64,000 bases of DNA, taken from Mycolicibacterium septicum DSM 44393 (lineage in GTDB: Bacteria > Actinomycetota > Actinomycetes > Mycobacteriales > Mycobacteriaceae). The notes beneath the pieces are model-generated. The model made no database searches and was not told the origin of the DNA. It saw nothing but the letters and a program-made list of their open reading frames with translations. Shown one piece after another: positions 43,894-52,416 of this stretch (position 1 is the first letter of the stretch; each line of letters begins with the position of its first letter). The translations under genes and the position numbers were made by a program. Where the stretch lies: the NCBI RefSeq assembly GCF_000455325.1, contig NZ_HG322951.1:3849424-3913423 (forward strand), given 5' to 3'.

Positions 43894-44582
43894 TGGCGTC
43901 TGACCTTCATCAACCACCCGCTCCCCTCGGCCCGGCGCGACGGGCGTTGCTGCACCGGCGGATCCGATGGTTCGTCGCCGCGACCATCACCTACAACGTG
44001 ATCGAGGCGATTGTGGCCATCGGCGAAGGCGCCAGGGTGTCCTCGACCGCGTTGATCGGTTTCGGACTCGATTCGGTGATCGAAGTGTCCTCGGCTGCTG
44101 CGGTGGCATGGCAGTTTTCGGGCCCTGACCCCGAAGCCCGAGAAAAGACCGCACTACGGATCATCGCCGTGTCGTTCTTCGCATTGGCCGGCTACGTCAC
44201 GGTCGAAGCGATTCGCTCATTGACCGGGGCCGCCGAGGCCCGGCACTCGGCGATCGGCATCGCACTGACCGCGGCCAGCCTGATCGTCATGCCGGTGCTG
44301 TCCTGGGCTCAACGCCGGGCGGGCCGTGAGCTGGGCTCTCGATCGGCGGTCGCCGACTCCAAGCAGACCCTGCTCTGCACCTACCTGTCCGCCGTGGTGC
44401 TCGCCGGCCTGGTCCTCAACAGCCTGTTCGGCTGGAGTTGGGCCGACCCGATCGCCGCACTCATCCTCGCCGGTGTCGCCGTTCACGAAGGGCGCGAAGC
44501 GTGGCGCGGCCAAACCTGCTGCAACGTAGCCATTCCCGACACCGATGCCGGAGATGACTGCTGCCCGAACTGTGGCGACTGA
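43893..44582 (+). CDS. Cation transporter with Cys-rich C-terminal tail (CDF-like)
   Basis: This 229-residue membrane protein has five to six helices (IRWFVAATITYNVIEAIVAI, STALIGFGLDSVIEVSSAAAVAW, ALRIIAVSFFALAGYVTVEAI, LTAASLIVMPVLSWAQ, YLSAVVLAGLVLNSLFGW, DPIAALILAGVAVHEG). GFGLDSVIE and SVADSKQ-type acidic sites resemble cation diffusion facilitators. The C-terminus ends CCNVAIPDTDAGDDCCPNCGD, a likely soft-metal ligand tail. With the CmtR-like sensor in front, export of Cd, Pb or Zn is the likely job. Confidence 0.85.
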   Translation: MASDLHQPPAPLGPARRALLHRRIRWFVAATITYNVIEAIVAIGEGARVSSTALIGFGLDSVIEVSSAAAVAWQFSGPDPEAREKTALRIIAVSFFALAGYVTVEAIRSLTGAAEARHSAIGIALTAASLIVMPVLSWAQRRAGRELGSRSAVADSKQTLLCTYLSAVVLAGLVLNSLFGWSWADPIAALILAGVAVHEGREAWRGQTCCNVAIPDTDAGDDCCPNCGD

Positions 44583-44594
44583 CCGAGTGAGGAG

Positions 44595-45221
44595 ATGACG
44601 ACCATGGCCGTCACGGCACTGATTCTCTATCTGATTTTCGCGGTGCTGGGGTTCGGGTGGCGCAGTTGGGTCCAATACCGACAAACCGGCTCGACCGGGT
44701 TCCGGGGCATTCACGGACAACCCGGGTCGCTCGAATGGTTGGCCGGGGCCGGGTTCATCGCGGCGATCATCGTGGGCGCGGGCGCTCCGGTCGCGCAACT
44801 CCTCGGAGTTCTCACCCCGCTCCCCGTCCTGCAGGCTCCGTGGATTCAGGTGCTCGGGACAGTGCTGGCCGTCGCCGGAATCGCCGCCACCGTCTATGCC
44901 CAACTCGATATGGGCGAATCCTGGAGAATCGGCGTCGACCCCGACGAGACAACAACCCTGGTGCGCACCGGTGTATTCGGAACTGTGCGCAACCCGATCT
45001 TCACCGCCATGCTCGTGTTCGCCGCCGGGATCACCCTGATGACGCCCAATCCGGTCGCGCTGTCGGCCTTCGTCGTGCTGTTGGCCACGATCGAACTGCA
45101 AGTCCGGGTCGTCGAGGAGCCCTATCTTCTCCGCGCCCACGGTCAGCCGTATCGCGACTACTGTGCCGGCGTCGGACGTTTCCTGCCCGGTATCGGACGG
45201 GACGAGAACTCGGATCGATAG
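44595..45221 (+). CDS. Isoprenylcysteine carboxyl methyltransferase-like membrane protein
   Basis: This 208-residue protein has four or five membrane helices and the ICMT/PEMT C-terminal block: GVFGTVRNPIFTAMLVFAAG and VVEEPYLLRAHGQPYRDYCAGVGRFLPG. The family uses SAM to methylate thiols, lipids or metals at the membrane. It lies 12 bp after the metal transporter with a GAGGAG site, so it belongs to the same unit. Its link to metal resistance is inference. Confidence 0.85.
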   Translation: MTTMAVTALILYLIFAVLGFGWRSWVQYRQTGSTGFRGIHGQPGSLEWLAGAGFIAAIIVGAGAPVAQLLGVLTPLPVLQAPWIQVLGTVLAVAGIAATVYAQLDMGESWRIGVDPDETTTLVRTGVFGTVRNPIFTAMLVFAAGITLMTPNPVALSAFVVLLATIELQVRVVEEPYLLRAHGQPYRDYCAGVGRFLPGIGRDENSDR

Positions 45222-45232
45222 CGCGCAGCCGA

Positions 45233-45628
45233 TTACACGTTGACGTCGAAACCCAGGTTGATGTCGCAGGCGGCCTGCCCGCCACGAACGCCCCAGTTCT
45301 CCAGCGCGCTCTCCCGCAGCAGGATCGTGATGTGGCCGGAGGGGATGCCGAGATCCTCCAGACGAGTGACGATCTCCCGGTAGAGATTTCGTTTGGCCGG
45401 TACCGATCGACCGGCAAAGCAGTCGATGGTCACAAGCGTGTACAGCTCGGGGTTTGTCAGGCCCGGCGAATACGAGAACCGATGTGGTTCATGGGATAAC
45501 AACCGGACATGCTTGTCGCCGGGAGGTATCTGGAATGCGGCCACCAGCGCATCGTGCACCGCGTCGATGATCGCGACCTCTTCTGATTCGGTGTACCGTC
45601 GCCTGACCTCGATGAGCGTGCTTGGCAT
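45233..45628 (-). CDS. Tautomerase family protein
   Basis: This 131-residue protein starts MPSTLIEV, so Pro2 would become the N-terminal catalytic proline after Met removal, as in the tautomerase superfamily. That is the reason for choosing the ATG at 45628 over 45715. The upstream ATG would bury the Pro and also lies inside the pepD terminator. The late ENWGVRGGQAACD block fits the MSAD/CHMI-like long tautomerases. The substrate is unknown. Confidence 0.82.
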   Translation of the reverse strand: MPSTLIEVRRRYTESEEVAIIDAVHDALVAAFQIPPGDKHVRLLSHEPHRFSYSPGLTNPELYTLVTIDCFAGRSVPAKRNLYREIVTRLEDLGIPSGHITILLRESALENWGVRGGQAACDINLGFDVNV

Positions 45629-45678
45629 CCGGGAATCGTCACACATCCGGCGGCCACCCGTCATGCCATTTTCGACGA

Positions 45679-45715
45679 ATGAGCCCCAGCCCTGAAGTGC
45701 CGGGCTGGGGCTCAT
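45679..45715 (-). terminator. Hairpin after pepD
   Basis: A perfect 14-bp stem (45679-45692 with 45702-45715, 9-nt loop) begins 11 bp after the PepD stop on the minus strand. Confidence 0.8.
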
Positions 45716-45725
45716 GTTCGGGTAA

Positions 45726-47210
45726 TCAGGCCTGCAACTGCCCCAAGGTGACGTCCACGGTGCTCGATGCGCCGGACTGGTCCTCGTAGGTCAGCGTCAC
45801 GGTGTCGCCCGGCGCCTTGGAGCGCACCGCGGCGACCAGGGCATCTGGACCGTCGATCACCTGGTCGTCGAGTTTGGTGATCACCGCGCCGTCAGGCAGA
45901 CCGGCGGCTGCGGCAGGGCCGCCTTCGACGACACCGGCGACGGCTGCGCCCCGGCTGCCTTTGCCGGAGAGCTGGACACCCAGCGAGGCGTGCTGGACCG
46001 TTCCGGTCGAAACCAGTTCGTCGGCAATACGTTTGGCCTGGTCGACCGGGATGGCGAAGCCCAGGCCGATCGACCCGGCCTGCCCGCCACCCTGCGAACC
46101 CTGGCCGCCGCCCAACGATGCGATCGCCGAGTTCACCCCGATGAGGTCACCATTCATGTCGACCAGCGCACCGCCGGAGTTGCCCGGGTTGATCGCCGCG
46201 TCGGTCTGAATCGCGCTCATCACCGACTGCTGACCGCTCTGCCCGTCACCGGTCGCCACCGGCCGGTCCAGCGCGCTGATGATGCCGGTGGTCACCGTCC
46301 CCTGCAGACCCAGCGGTGAGCCGACCGCAACGACGTTCTGCCCCACCTTGAGGTCCTTCGACGAGCCGATCGAGATCGGCGTGAGCCCGGAGACGTTCTG
46401 CGCCTTGACCACCGCGATGTCATCGTCAGGGTCGGTGCCGACGACGGTGAACGGCACCGTGCGCCCGTCGGACATCGTCACGGTCGCCTGCATGGTGCCG
46501 CTGGTCCGGCCGGAGCTGTTGGTCGAAGGTCCGTCGGGCGAATACTGGTCGCCACCCGGGAACTGGCCACCGGGAAACAGGCCCCGCGGGAAACCGGGGT
46601 ACTGGCCGTCGGGCGACGCCTCGGCGGCCATCGGCCCCTGACCTCCGGCGCCTCTGGCGGCGGAGGCGACGACATGGTTGTTGGTCAGGATCAGGCCGTC
46701 TTCGCTGAGGACGATGCCGGAGCCTTCCTCGCTGCCCTGCCCGGTCTCGATCTGCAGCTTCACCACGCTGGGCAACACCTTGGCCGAGACCTGTTCGACC
46801 GAACCGGCCGGTGCTGACCCCTTCGGCTGCGCAGGAGCGGATCCGGTGATCGGCGAAGGCTTGCCGACACGGTCAGCGACGGGCGCCTGGGCGACGGGCG
46901 TGGGCTGTCCGGGATGATCCACCACCGCGACCGCCGCGACTGCGCCCGTCGCCATGGCCACCGCGGCCGTGCCGGCAACCAGAACACCGACGCGGGACTT
47001 CTTCTTCGGCTGTGCGGCCTCCGGTCCCAGCGGTGCATCGACGAGCGGGGCGTCGAATTTCTGGGTCATCTCGGGGTGCAGCCCGTAGTGCGGGTACGGC
47101 TGCTGATAGCCCTTGCGGCTCCAGGGACTTGGATTCCGTTGATCCGCCTCCCGTTTCGCCTCCCACTCACGGTTGCTGTTGTGTGATGGCATCCCCGACC
47201 ACTGATTCAT
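45726..47210 (-). CDS. pepD: PepD-like HtrA serine protease
   Basis: This 494-residue protein has a cytosolic Pro-rich N-terminus, one membrane helix (VGVLVAGTAAVAMATGAVAAVAVV), a trypsin-like domain with the His in ILTNNHVVAS, the Asp in DDDIAVVKA and the Ser in NPGNSGGALVD, and a C-terminal PDZ domain (HASLGVQLSGKG, AAAAGLPDGAVITKLDD). It matches M. tuberculosis PepD (Rv0983), which handles misfolded envelope proteins and is controlled by MprAB and SigE. There is a Gly/Pro/Gln-rich insertion after the catalytic His. I chose the ATG at 47210 because GGAAGAAG precedes it. The mprAB genes are not adjacent here. Confidence 0.92.
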   Translation of the reverse strand: MNQWSGMPSHNSNREWEAKREADQRNPSPWSRKGYQQPYPHYGLHPEMTQKFDAPLVDAPLGPEAAQPKKKSRVGVLVAGTAAVAMATGAVAAVAVVDHPGQPTPVAQAPVADRVGKPSPITGSAPAQPKGSAPAGSVEQVSAKVLPSVVKLQIETGQGSEEGSGIVLSEDGLILTNNHVVASAARGAGGQGPMAAEASPDGQYPGFPRGLFPGGQFPGGDQYSPDGPSTNSSGRTSGTMQATVTMSDGRTVPFTVVGTDPDDDIAVVKAQNVSGLTPISIGSSKDLKVGQNVVAVGSPLGLQGTVTTGIISALDRPVATGDGQSGQQSVMSAIQTDAAINPGNSGGALVDMNGDLIGVNSAIASLGGGQGSQGGGQAGSIGLGFAIPVDQAKRIADELVSTGTVQHASLGVQLSGKGSRGAAVAGVVEGGPAAAAGLPDGAVITKLDDQVIDGPDALVAAVRSKAPGDTVTLTYEDQSGASSTVDVTLGQLQA

Positions 47211-47284
47211 TCCGTTTGCTTCTTCCTTGCGACACCGACCCATATGCGCCGCGCCGGCGCCTACGTAGATGGTGCAGCCCCGCA

Positions 47285-47300
47285 CTGAGGGTTTGCTGAG
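47285..47300 (-). promoter_or_regulatory. Tandem CTCAG repeats upstream of pepD
   Basis: On the minus strand CTCAG occurs at 47296-47300 and 47285-47289, an 11-bp period, 75-90 bp before the PepD start. Direct repeats with this phase are what an OmpR-type regulator such as MprA would bind. The match to a real MprA box is not verified. Confidence 0.4.
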
Positions 47301-47408
47301 AGTGAGTTCAGCGCCGCCCAAGACTTTTTCGCGCCGAGGGAGGAAAGGTGCGGTCTACGTCACGCGTGCGTACCGTCACATCCTGCCGAGACGAGCAGAG
47401 TGAAAGCC

Positions 47409-47972
47409 CTACTGCGGCAGGAACGTCCCCAGCCGTGCCGTGGCCAGCACCTGTTCTGCGTCGAATTGCTCGAAGGTTCCCAGCTGGGCAAAACCGAGCA
47501 GGTCGGCCAGTCGAAGCGCCGCCAGGTTTGCCGTCTGGGTGACGATCACGACCGGTTGGTCGGCGAGTTGCTCTGCGGCGCAGCGCAGTAACGCGCGACA
47601 GGCCTCGGTCGCATAGCCCTTGCCCCATGCATGTGCCCGAAAGACATAGCTGAGCTCGAGCTCGCCGCCGCCTTCATTCACGTGACCGGGCAATTCCGGA
47701 TCACGGCGGCTGAGCGTCACCATGCCGAGCATGTCGTCGGATTCGCGGTCGGCCGCGATGTAACAGCTGTCGGCCGCCAACAAGGTTGCCGCGCCCACGG
47801 AGGTCACCCTGGCGCGGACCTCTGCCTGGGAGCGCGGACCGCCGAGGAAACGACGCACCCGCTCGTCGGTCTGCGTCTCGATGAGCCCCTCGCCGTCGTC
47901 GTCGCGGCCCTTTCTGAGCAGCAACCTCTCGGCCTCGATGCGGGTGGCGGTGAATATGGGCTGGTCGTCCAT
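47409..47972 (-). CDS. GNAT family N-acetyltransferase (RimJ/RimL type)
   Basis: This 187-residue protein has the RimJ-type start ERLLLRKGRDDDGEGL, LELSYVFRAHAWGKGYATEACRALLRCA (the acetyl-CoA loop, WGKGYA) and VTQTANLAALRLADLLGF. The acceptor may be an N-terminal amine or a small molecule. It lies 33 bp downstream of the Rpf-like gene on the same strand. Confidence 0.88.
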   Translation of the reverse strand: MDDQPIFTATRIEAERLLLRKGRDDDGEGLIETQTDERVRRFLGGPRSQAEVRARVTSVGAATLLAADSCYIAADRESDDMLGMVTLSRRDPELPGHVNEGGGELELSYVFRAHAWGKGYATEACRALLRCAAEQLADQPVVIVTQTANLAALRLADLLGFAQLGTFEQFDAEQVLATARLGTFLPQ

Positions 47973-48005
47973 TCGTGCTCGATCAGCTCCGGGGCGAAGG
48001 TGTGA

Positions 48006-48411
48006 TCATCCCAGCGGATTGAGCACCAAGGTGCACAGCCGTGGCAGGTTCCTCAGGGGGATCCACACCATCACCTGGCGGCAGGTTCCTGTGGCCTGGC
48101 CGACCGGGCCTCCGCAGACGGGCCAGGCGCCGAGGCCTTGGGTCTGCATCACGTTGCGTGCGACGCGAATCTGCTCCTCGCGCTCGCATGGCGGCGATCG
48201 AGTGCCCGTGGGAAGCCCACGTGGCGGGAGTGAACTGCAGCCCCCCGTAGAAGCCGTTGCCGGTGTCGGCCGCCCAGTTGCCGCCTGACTCGCATTGCGC
48301 CATCGCGTCCCAGTTCGGTTCGGCGCCGGCAGTCGGAACCATCAGGAGGTTCTGAGCCAGGGTGATCGCACCGATGAACCCGAAGACGGTGACGACCTTG
48401 CGCACGCGCAT
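48006..48411 (-). pseudogene. Resuscitation-promoting factor-like protein, frameshifted
   Basis: The gene starts at the ATG at 48411 with GGAAGGGA upstream, a signal peptide (VVTVFGFIGAITLAQNLLMVPTAGA) and the Rpf domain NWDAMAQCESGGNWAADTG-NGFYGGLQFTPATW, with the catalytic Glu. After SHGHSIAAM the domain continues one frame over: EEQIRVARNVMQTQGLGAWPVCGG through to TGA at 48006-48008. Removing one base in about 48179-48200 gives a 134-residue protein like the short Rpfs. The lesion loses the second Cys of the conserved disulfide. It is either a real inactivation or a base-call error in a GCGCG run. Confidence 0.8.
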
Positions 48412-48809
48412 GTCGATCCCTTCCTGGCGGCGGGCACTGCCTGTGCACGCCGGTAATGGCGGGACGAAAGACTATTTGCAGCCCATCGTGATACAGAGTT
48501 TACCGATGGGGCGAAAGTAAAATAGCCGTGCTAGAGAGTCTAATTATCTTCTTTGAGTTTATTTAATAGTTATGGGCTTCTTGTGGCCGGTGAGGAACAT
48601 GAGACCACTCCTGCACGCCCTGTAACTGCAGGTCAGGTATCGACTCAGGGCGCGAGGCAGTCCATTGGACGCGCGAGCCCGGTTTCCTAAAATTTTCTCG
48701 CGACCACTGTGACAATTGCGGCCTACTGTGAAGTCAGTTTCCAATGCGATAGCAGTGAAAGAATTGAATTCTGGTGCAGATGTGACAATTGTGAAAGATG
48801 AGGTTCCTG
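48412..48809. other. AT-rich gap with 11-bp direct repeats
   Basis: This 398-bp gap has no credible gene. About 48480-48570 is strikingly AT-rich for this genome. TGTGACAATTG occurs twice (48708-48718 and 48781-48791). On the minus strand a CCCATCG/CGATGGG hairpin lies about 100 bp before the Rpf-like gene. It is probably the promoter and leader of that gene. Confidence 0.45.
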
Positions 48810-50165
48810 TTACAGGTCGGTGTTCACGATGTTGGCGGGGCGCAGCCGGGCGATGATCCCGTCGAGATCGCGGAGGAACATGTCGGGACGGAAGACGTGG
48901 CCTCCGGGCACCTCGTGTGCTTCGAACGGGATGCCTGCGCGGCCGAGGAGGTCGCGGAACTCGCGCTGGCCGGCCAGCACCTGCGTCTCGTTCACGCTGT
49001 CGAACCAGTTGAGCGGATCGGGGCTGGTGCCGGCGACAAGGAAGATCCGCTTGTTGCGATAGCTCTCGATCCGCTCGACCGGGTTGTCCGCACTGACCCT
49101 GGCCTGGTCCCAGAACGGAGCGCCGTAGACCGTTCCGCCGCCCAGATCCAGAACCGCCGACGTGATGTTCGCCCAGTGCACCACCAGGCCGAAATCGCGG
49201 CGCAGGCTCGCCGGACCGGAGTGAGCACTGACCGACGCGAAGTGGCCGTAGTACTTGGCCGTGTACTTCAGCGCGCCGAAACCGCCCATCGAGAATCCCC
49301 CGACCGCGCGGCCGTCGTACTCGGCGTACGTCCGGAAATTCGCCTCGATCCACGGCAGCAACTGGGCGATGTGGAATGTCTCCCAGTTGCGCGGTCCGAC
49401 GAATGAGGTGACCGGGTTGGAATACCAACCGGCGTGCCCGCCGTCGGGCATCACCACGATGATCGGCTTGCCTGCCGTCCAGTCGCGGATCCCCAGGAAG
49501 TCGAACTGACGGAAATCGTCGGCACCCCCGTGGAACATGTACAGAACGGGATAGGTGCGGCCGCTGGTGTGATAGTCATCGGGAAGCAGAACGTTGACGC
49601 CGGGGTTCCAGCCGATGGCAGCGGTCTGGAATCGGTAGTACCACAGGCGAGGATCGTTCTCGTTGCGGTCGACGATCCGCAGGCCGAACCCGTCGCTGCG
49701 ACCGCTGAAGATAACCAGCGCCTGTCCCGGGGTGATGTGTCCGGGGTCGGGTATGCCGTTGACACCGGCGATCGGTGGGTAGAACGAGGCGTCACCGTAG
49801 AACCGTGATGCCAACGCCGACAACGTATCCCCCGGAGCGACCGTGTATCTCTTGAGTTCCGGGACGATGAGCCGTTGCCCCGGGCTGAGGCCGGCGCCCT
49901 CGGCGATCCCGTTGGCGGCGGCGATCAACCTGGACAACTCCGCATGCCCGTAGAAACGCGACGCCACCGCCGACAACGTTTCTCCGGGGGCGACGGTGTA
50001 CCGCGCGTAATCGGGAAAGACCAGCTTCTGTCCGACGTTGACGGCGTCCGGATTGGGAATTGCGCTGGCCGCGGCGATCAGCCGGTACAGTTCCGCGTCC
50101 CCGTAGAACCGCAACGCCAACGCTGACAGCGTCTCCCCCGCCACGACCGTGTGAATCCTGACCAT
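48810..50165 (-). CDS. Triple-LysM esterase (Rv1288-like)
   Basis: This 451-residue protein has three LysM repeats (about 4-51, 55-102, 106-153, each with a GETLSA or GDTLSA motif, RFYG and a late GQ-LV) and then an esterase D/mycolyltransferase-like domain (about 160-451) with HGGADDF, the nucleophile Ser292 in GGFSMGGFGA and a late PGGHVF. Layout and size match M. tuberculosis Rv1288 (about 456 residues), reported to be a cell-wall esterase. There is no signal peptide, as in that protein. LysM repeats should tether it to peptidoglycan. Confidence 0.9.
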   Translation of the reverse strand: MVRIHTVVAGETLSALALRFYGDAELYRLIAAASAIPNPDAVNVGQKLVFPDYARYTVAPGETLSAVASRFYGHAELSRLIAAANGIAEGAGLSPGQRLIVPELKRYTVAPGDTLSALASRFYGDASFYPPIAGVNGIPDPGHITPGQALVIFSGRSDGFGLRIVDRNENDPRLWYYRFQTAAIGWNPGVNVLLPDDYHTSGRTYPVLYMFHGGADDFRQFDFLGIRDWTAGKPIIVVMPDGGHAGWYSNPVTSFVGPRNWETFHIAQLLPWIEANFRTYAEYDGRAVGGFSMGGFGALKYTAKYYGHFASVSAHSGPASLRRDFGLVVHWANITSAVLDLGGGTVYGAPFWDQARVSADNPVERIESYRNKRIFLVAGTSPDPLNWFDSVNETQVLAGQREFRDLLGRAGIPFEAHEVPGGHVFRPDMFLRDLDGIIARLRPANIVNTDL

Positions 50166-50280
50166 GGGTCCCCTCCTTCAGTTGCAACACGCTCTGGTTT
50201 ACGACGAGTCCGGTTGCCCTGATCTCCCCCAAGTCTAGGCTCCCGGTGGCGTGAAACGGTTGACTTCTAAGGCATTACGG

Positions 50281-51321
50281 ATGTTCGACACGTACGCTCC
50301 CCACGTGTACGTCGACGTGATGACCGTCCCGCAGCCGCTGGCAAAAATCGGTGACCTTGCCCGCCGCACCCAGTCCGCCGGATTCTCCGGGCTCCTGCTC
50401 ACCGAAACGGGCCGCACGGCATATCTCAACGCGGCGGTCGCGTCTCAGGCAGCTCCCGGGCTGGAACTGTCGACCGGTGTCGCCGTTGCCTTTCCGCGCA
50501 GCCCGTTCATCACTGCGGCGTCGGCCTGGGAACTCCAGGAAGCGACGGGCGGCAGGTTCCGGCTCGGCATCGGCACCCAGGTCCGCACCCATGTGGTTCG
50601 GCGCTATGGCATGCCCTTCGAGCATCCGGGGCCGCGCCTGCGCGACTACGTGCTGGCCGTGAAGGCGTGCTTCGCCGCCTTCCGGACCGGCAAGCTCGAT
50701 CATCACGGCGACTTCTACGACCTCGACTTCATCACTCCCCAGTGGAGCCCGGGGCCGATCGATGCACCCGATCCCAAGGTCGACGTCGCCGCCGTGAATC
50801 CGTGGATGCTGCGCATGGCGGGCGAAGTCGCCGACGGTGTCCACATCCACCCGATCGGCGAGCCGGGTTATATCGCCCGCCACGTACTGCCCAACATCGC
50901 CGCGGGTGCGGCCAAGGCGGGCCGCTCCCCCGACGACATCGCCAAGATCGTCCCCGTGATGACGATCGTCGGCGACAGCGAGGAAGAACGCGCCAACGAG
51001 CGCGAGTTCGTTCGGGCCAGCATGAGCTTCTACGGGAGCACGCCGAACTATGCGTTCATCTGGGACGAGGCCGGCTTCGACGGCACCACCGCACGCCTGC
51101 GGGAGAAACAGAAGGCCGGTGACATCGCGGGGATGACGGCGCAGATCACCGACGACCACATCGCCGCCTTCGCCACCGAATCGACCTGGGACGGACTGGC
51201 GGAGGCGTTGACCGCCAAATATGCCGGAGTCGCCACCCGCATCGTGCTCTACAACGCGCTCGGCGGGCCGGAACGTTTCCAGCGGTACGGCGAGATCGCG
51301 AGGCGGCTGTCGACGGCATGA
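50281..51321 (+). CDS. LLM class F420-dependent oxidoreductase (TIGR03617-like)
   Basis: This 346-residue luciferase-like barrel has the start MFDTYAPHVYVDVM, then LLTETGRTAYLNAAVAS, AVAFPRSPF, GRFRLGIGTQVRTHVVRRYG and DGVHIHPIGEPGY. It is the mycobacterial TIGR03617 type, which uses F420. The substrate is unknown. I chose the ATG at 50281 over an in-frame GTG at 50251 because the family starts there. It is divergent from the LysM esterase. Confidence 0.87.
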   Translation: MFDTYAPHVYVDVMTVPQPLAKIGDLARRTQSAGFSGLLLTETGRTAYLNAAVASQAAPGLELSTGVAVAFPRSPFITAASAWELQEATGGRFRLGIGTQVRTHVVRRYGMPFEHPGPRLRDYVLAVKACFAAFRTGKLDHHGDFYDLDFITPQWSPGPIDAPDPKVDVAAVNPWMLRMAGEVADGVHIHPIGEPGYIARHVLPNIAAGAAKAGRSPDDIAKIVPVMTIVGDSEEERANEREFVRASMSFYGSTPNYAFIWDEAGFDGTTARLREKQKAGDIAGMTAQITDDHIAAFATESTWDGLAEALTAKYAGVATRIVLYNALGGPERFQRYGEIARRLSTA

Positions 51322-51342
51322 CGCTGGTCACAACCCTTATAT

Positions 51343-51357
51343 GTAGCATTCTGCTAC
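51343..51357. promoter_or_regulatory. Operator of the ParD-zeta pair
   Basis: GTAGCA-TTC-TGCTAC is a perfect palindrome 34 bp before the antitoxin ATG. A third half-site TGCTAC lies at 51371-51376, next to the GGAGG ribosome site. This fits autoregulation by the antitoxin. Confidence 0.7.
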
Positions 51358-51390
51358 GCTTGTTTCAGACTGCTACAACGGAGGCTCGTC

Positions 51391-51780
51391 ATGACTGACA
51401 CCGCAGATCGGGTGACCCGGTTCGCCGCAGACCTCATCGACAGTGCAGCCGCGGAAGGCGCACGTCAGAGCCGGTCAGCCAAGCAGCAGCTCGACCACTG
51501 GGCCCGCGTCGGCCGTGCCGTGTCGAGCCGGCACAGTGCAGCCCGCCGCAAGGTGGAAGCCGCCCTGGCAGGTGATATTCCGCTTCGGGAGTTGACCGCC
51601 GAGGAAGGCGCGGTGTTCGACGCCGAGATCGCCGCCTCCATCGAAGAGAGCCTGGCCCGCGCCGACTACGGCAAGACGCTGGCCGCCCGCGGCATCACCA
51701 CCGTCGCGCTCGACGAGAACGGCGAGATCGTGCAGTACCGGCCGGACGGCAGCACCGCGGCGCTGGCACACCAGCAGTGA
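51391..51780 (+). CDS. ParD-like antitoxin (Rv0367c-like)
   Basis: This 129-residue protein matches the ParD-like antitoxin that precedes the mycobacterial zeta toxin: DRVTRFAADLIDSAAAEGARQSRSAKQQLDHWARVGRA (probable ribbon-helix-helix DNA-binding part) and a C-terminal half (YGKTLAARGITTVALDENGE) that should cover the toxin. From memory the length equals that of M. tuberculosis Rv0367c. GGAGG precedes the ATG. It is the first gene of the pair and should repress it through the palindrome upstream. Confidence 0.85.
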   Translation: MTDTADRVTRFAADLIDSAAAEGARQSRSAKQQLDHWARVGRAVSSRHSAARRKVEAALAGDIPLRELTAEEGAVFDAEIAASIEESLARADYGKTLAARGITTVALDENGEIVQYRPDGSTAALAHQQ

Positions 51781-51817
51781 TCGCGGCTTGCACTGACACG
51801 GACCGTGCCGTCGCGCG

Positions 51818-52408
51818 GTGAAGCGTCTCGATCTCGTCGTCGGATGCAACGGCGCCGGCAAGTCCACCTTCGTCGAGCTCACCCTGTCCCCGCTGCTTCC
51901 CGGTAGCCCCTTCGTCAACGCCGACGAAATCGCCAAGCGTCGCTGGCCCGAAGACCCGGCCCCGCACTCCTACGAGGCCGCTTTGGTCGCCGCCGAAACC
52001 CGGGCCAAGCTCATCGAGCTCGGCGAATCCTTCATCGCCGAGACCGTGTTCTCCCACCCCTCCAAACTCGAGCTCATCGACGAAGCGCACGCCGCCGGCT
52101 ACACCGTGATCCTGCACTGCATCCTGATCCCCGAAGACCTGGCCGTCCTACGAGTGCGCCACCGGGTGCAAGCCGGCGGCCACCATGTTCCCGAGACCAA
52201 GATTCGTGAACGGTACCAACGACTTTGGGACCTCGTCGCGATCGCCGCGATGCGGGTGGACTCGGCCACGTTCTACGACAACAGCACCACGAGAGGCCCG
52301 CGGATCGTCGCCCAGATCGCCGGCGGATTCGCCGTCGGGTCGCCGTCCTGGCCGAAATGGACACCGGCGGCACTGAATTCCCGGTCGGTGGAAGGCAGCG
52401 ACCACTGA
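51818..52408 (+). CDS. Zeta toxin family ATPase (Rv0366c-like)
   Basis: This 196-residue kinase-fold protein has Walker A GCNGAGKST at residues 9-17, then VNADEIAKRRWPEDP, an acidic FIAETVFSHPSK segment and RVRHRVQAGGHHVPETKIRERYQRLW, as in zeta toxins. Zeta toxins phosphorylate UDP-N-acetylamino sugars and block peptidoglycan synthesis. The start is a GTG 37 bp after the antitoxin, without a clear ribosome site, which may keep toxin output low. Confidence 0.88.
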   Translation: MKRLDLVVGCNGAGKSTFVELTLSPLLPGSPFVNADEIAKRRWPEDPAPHSYEAALVAAETRAKLIELGESFIAETVFSHPSKLELIDEAHAAGYTVILHCILIPEDLAVLRVRHRVQAGGHHVPETKIRERYQRLWDLVAIAAMRVDSATFYDNSTTRGPRIVAQIAGGFAVGSPSWPKWTPAALNSRSVEGSDH

Positions 52409-52416
52409 GCTGCCGA

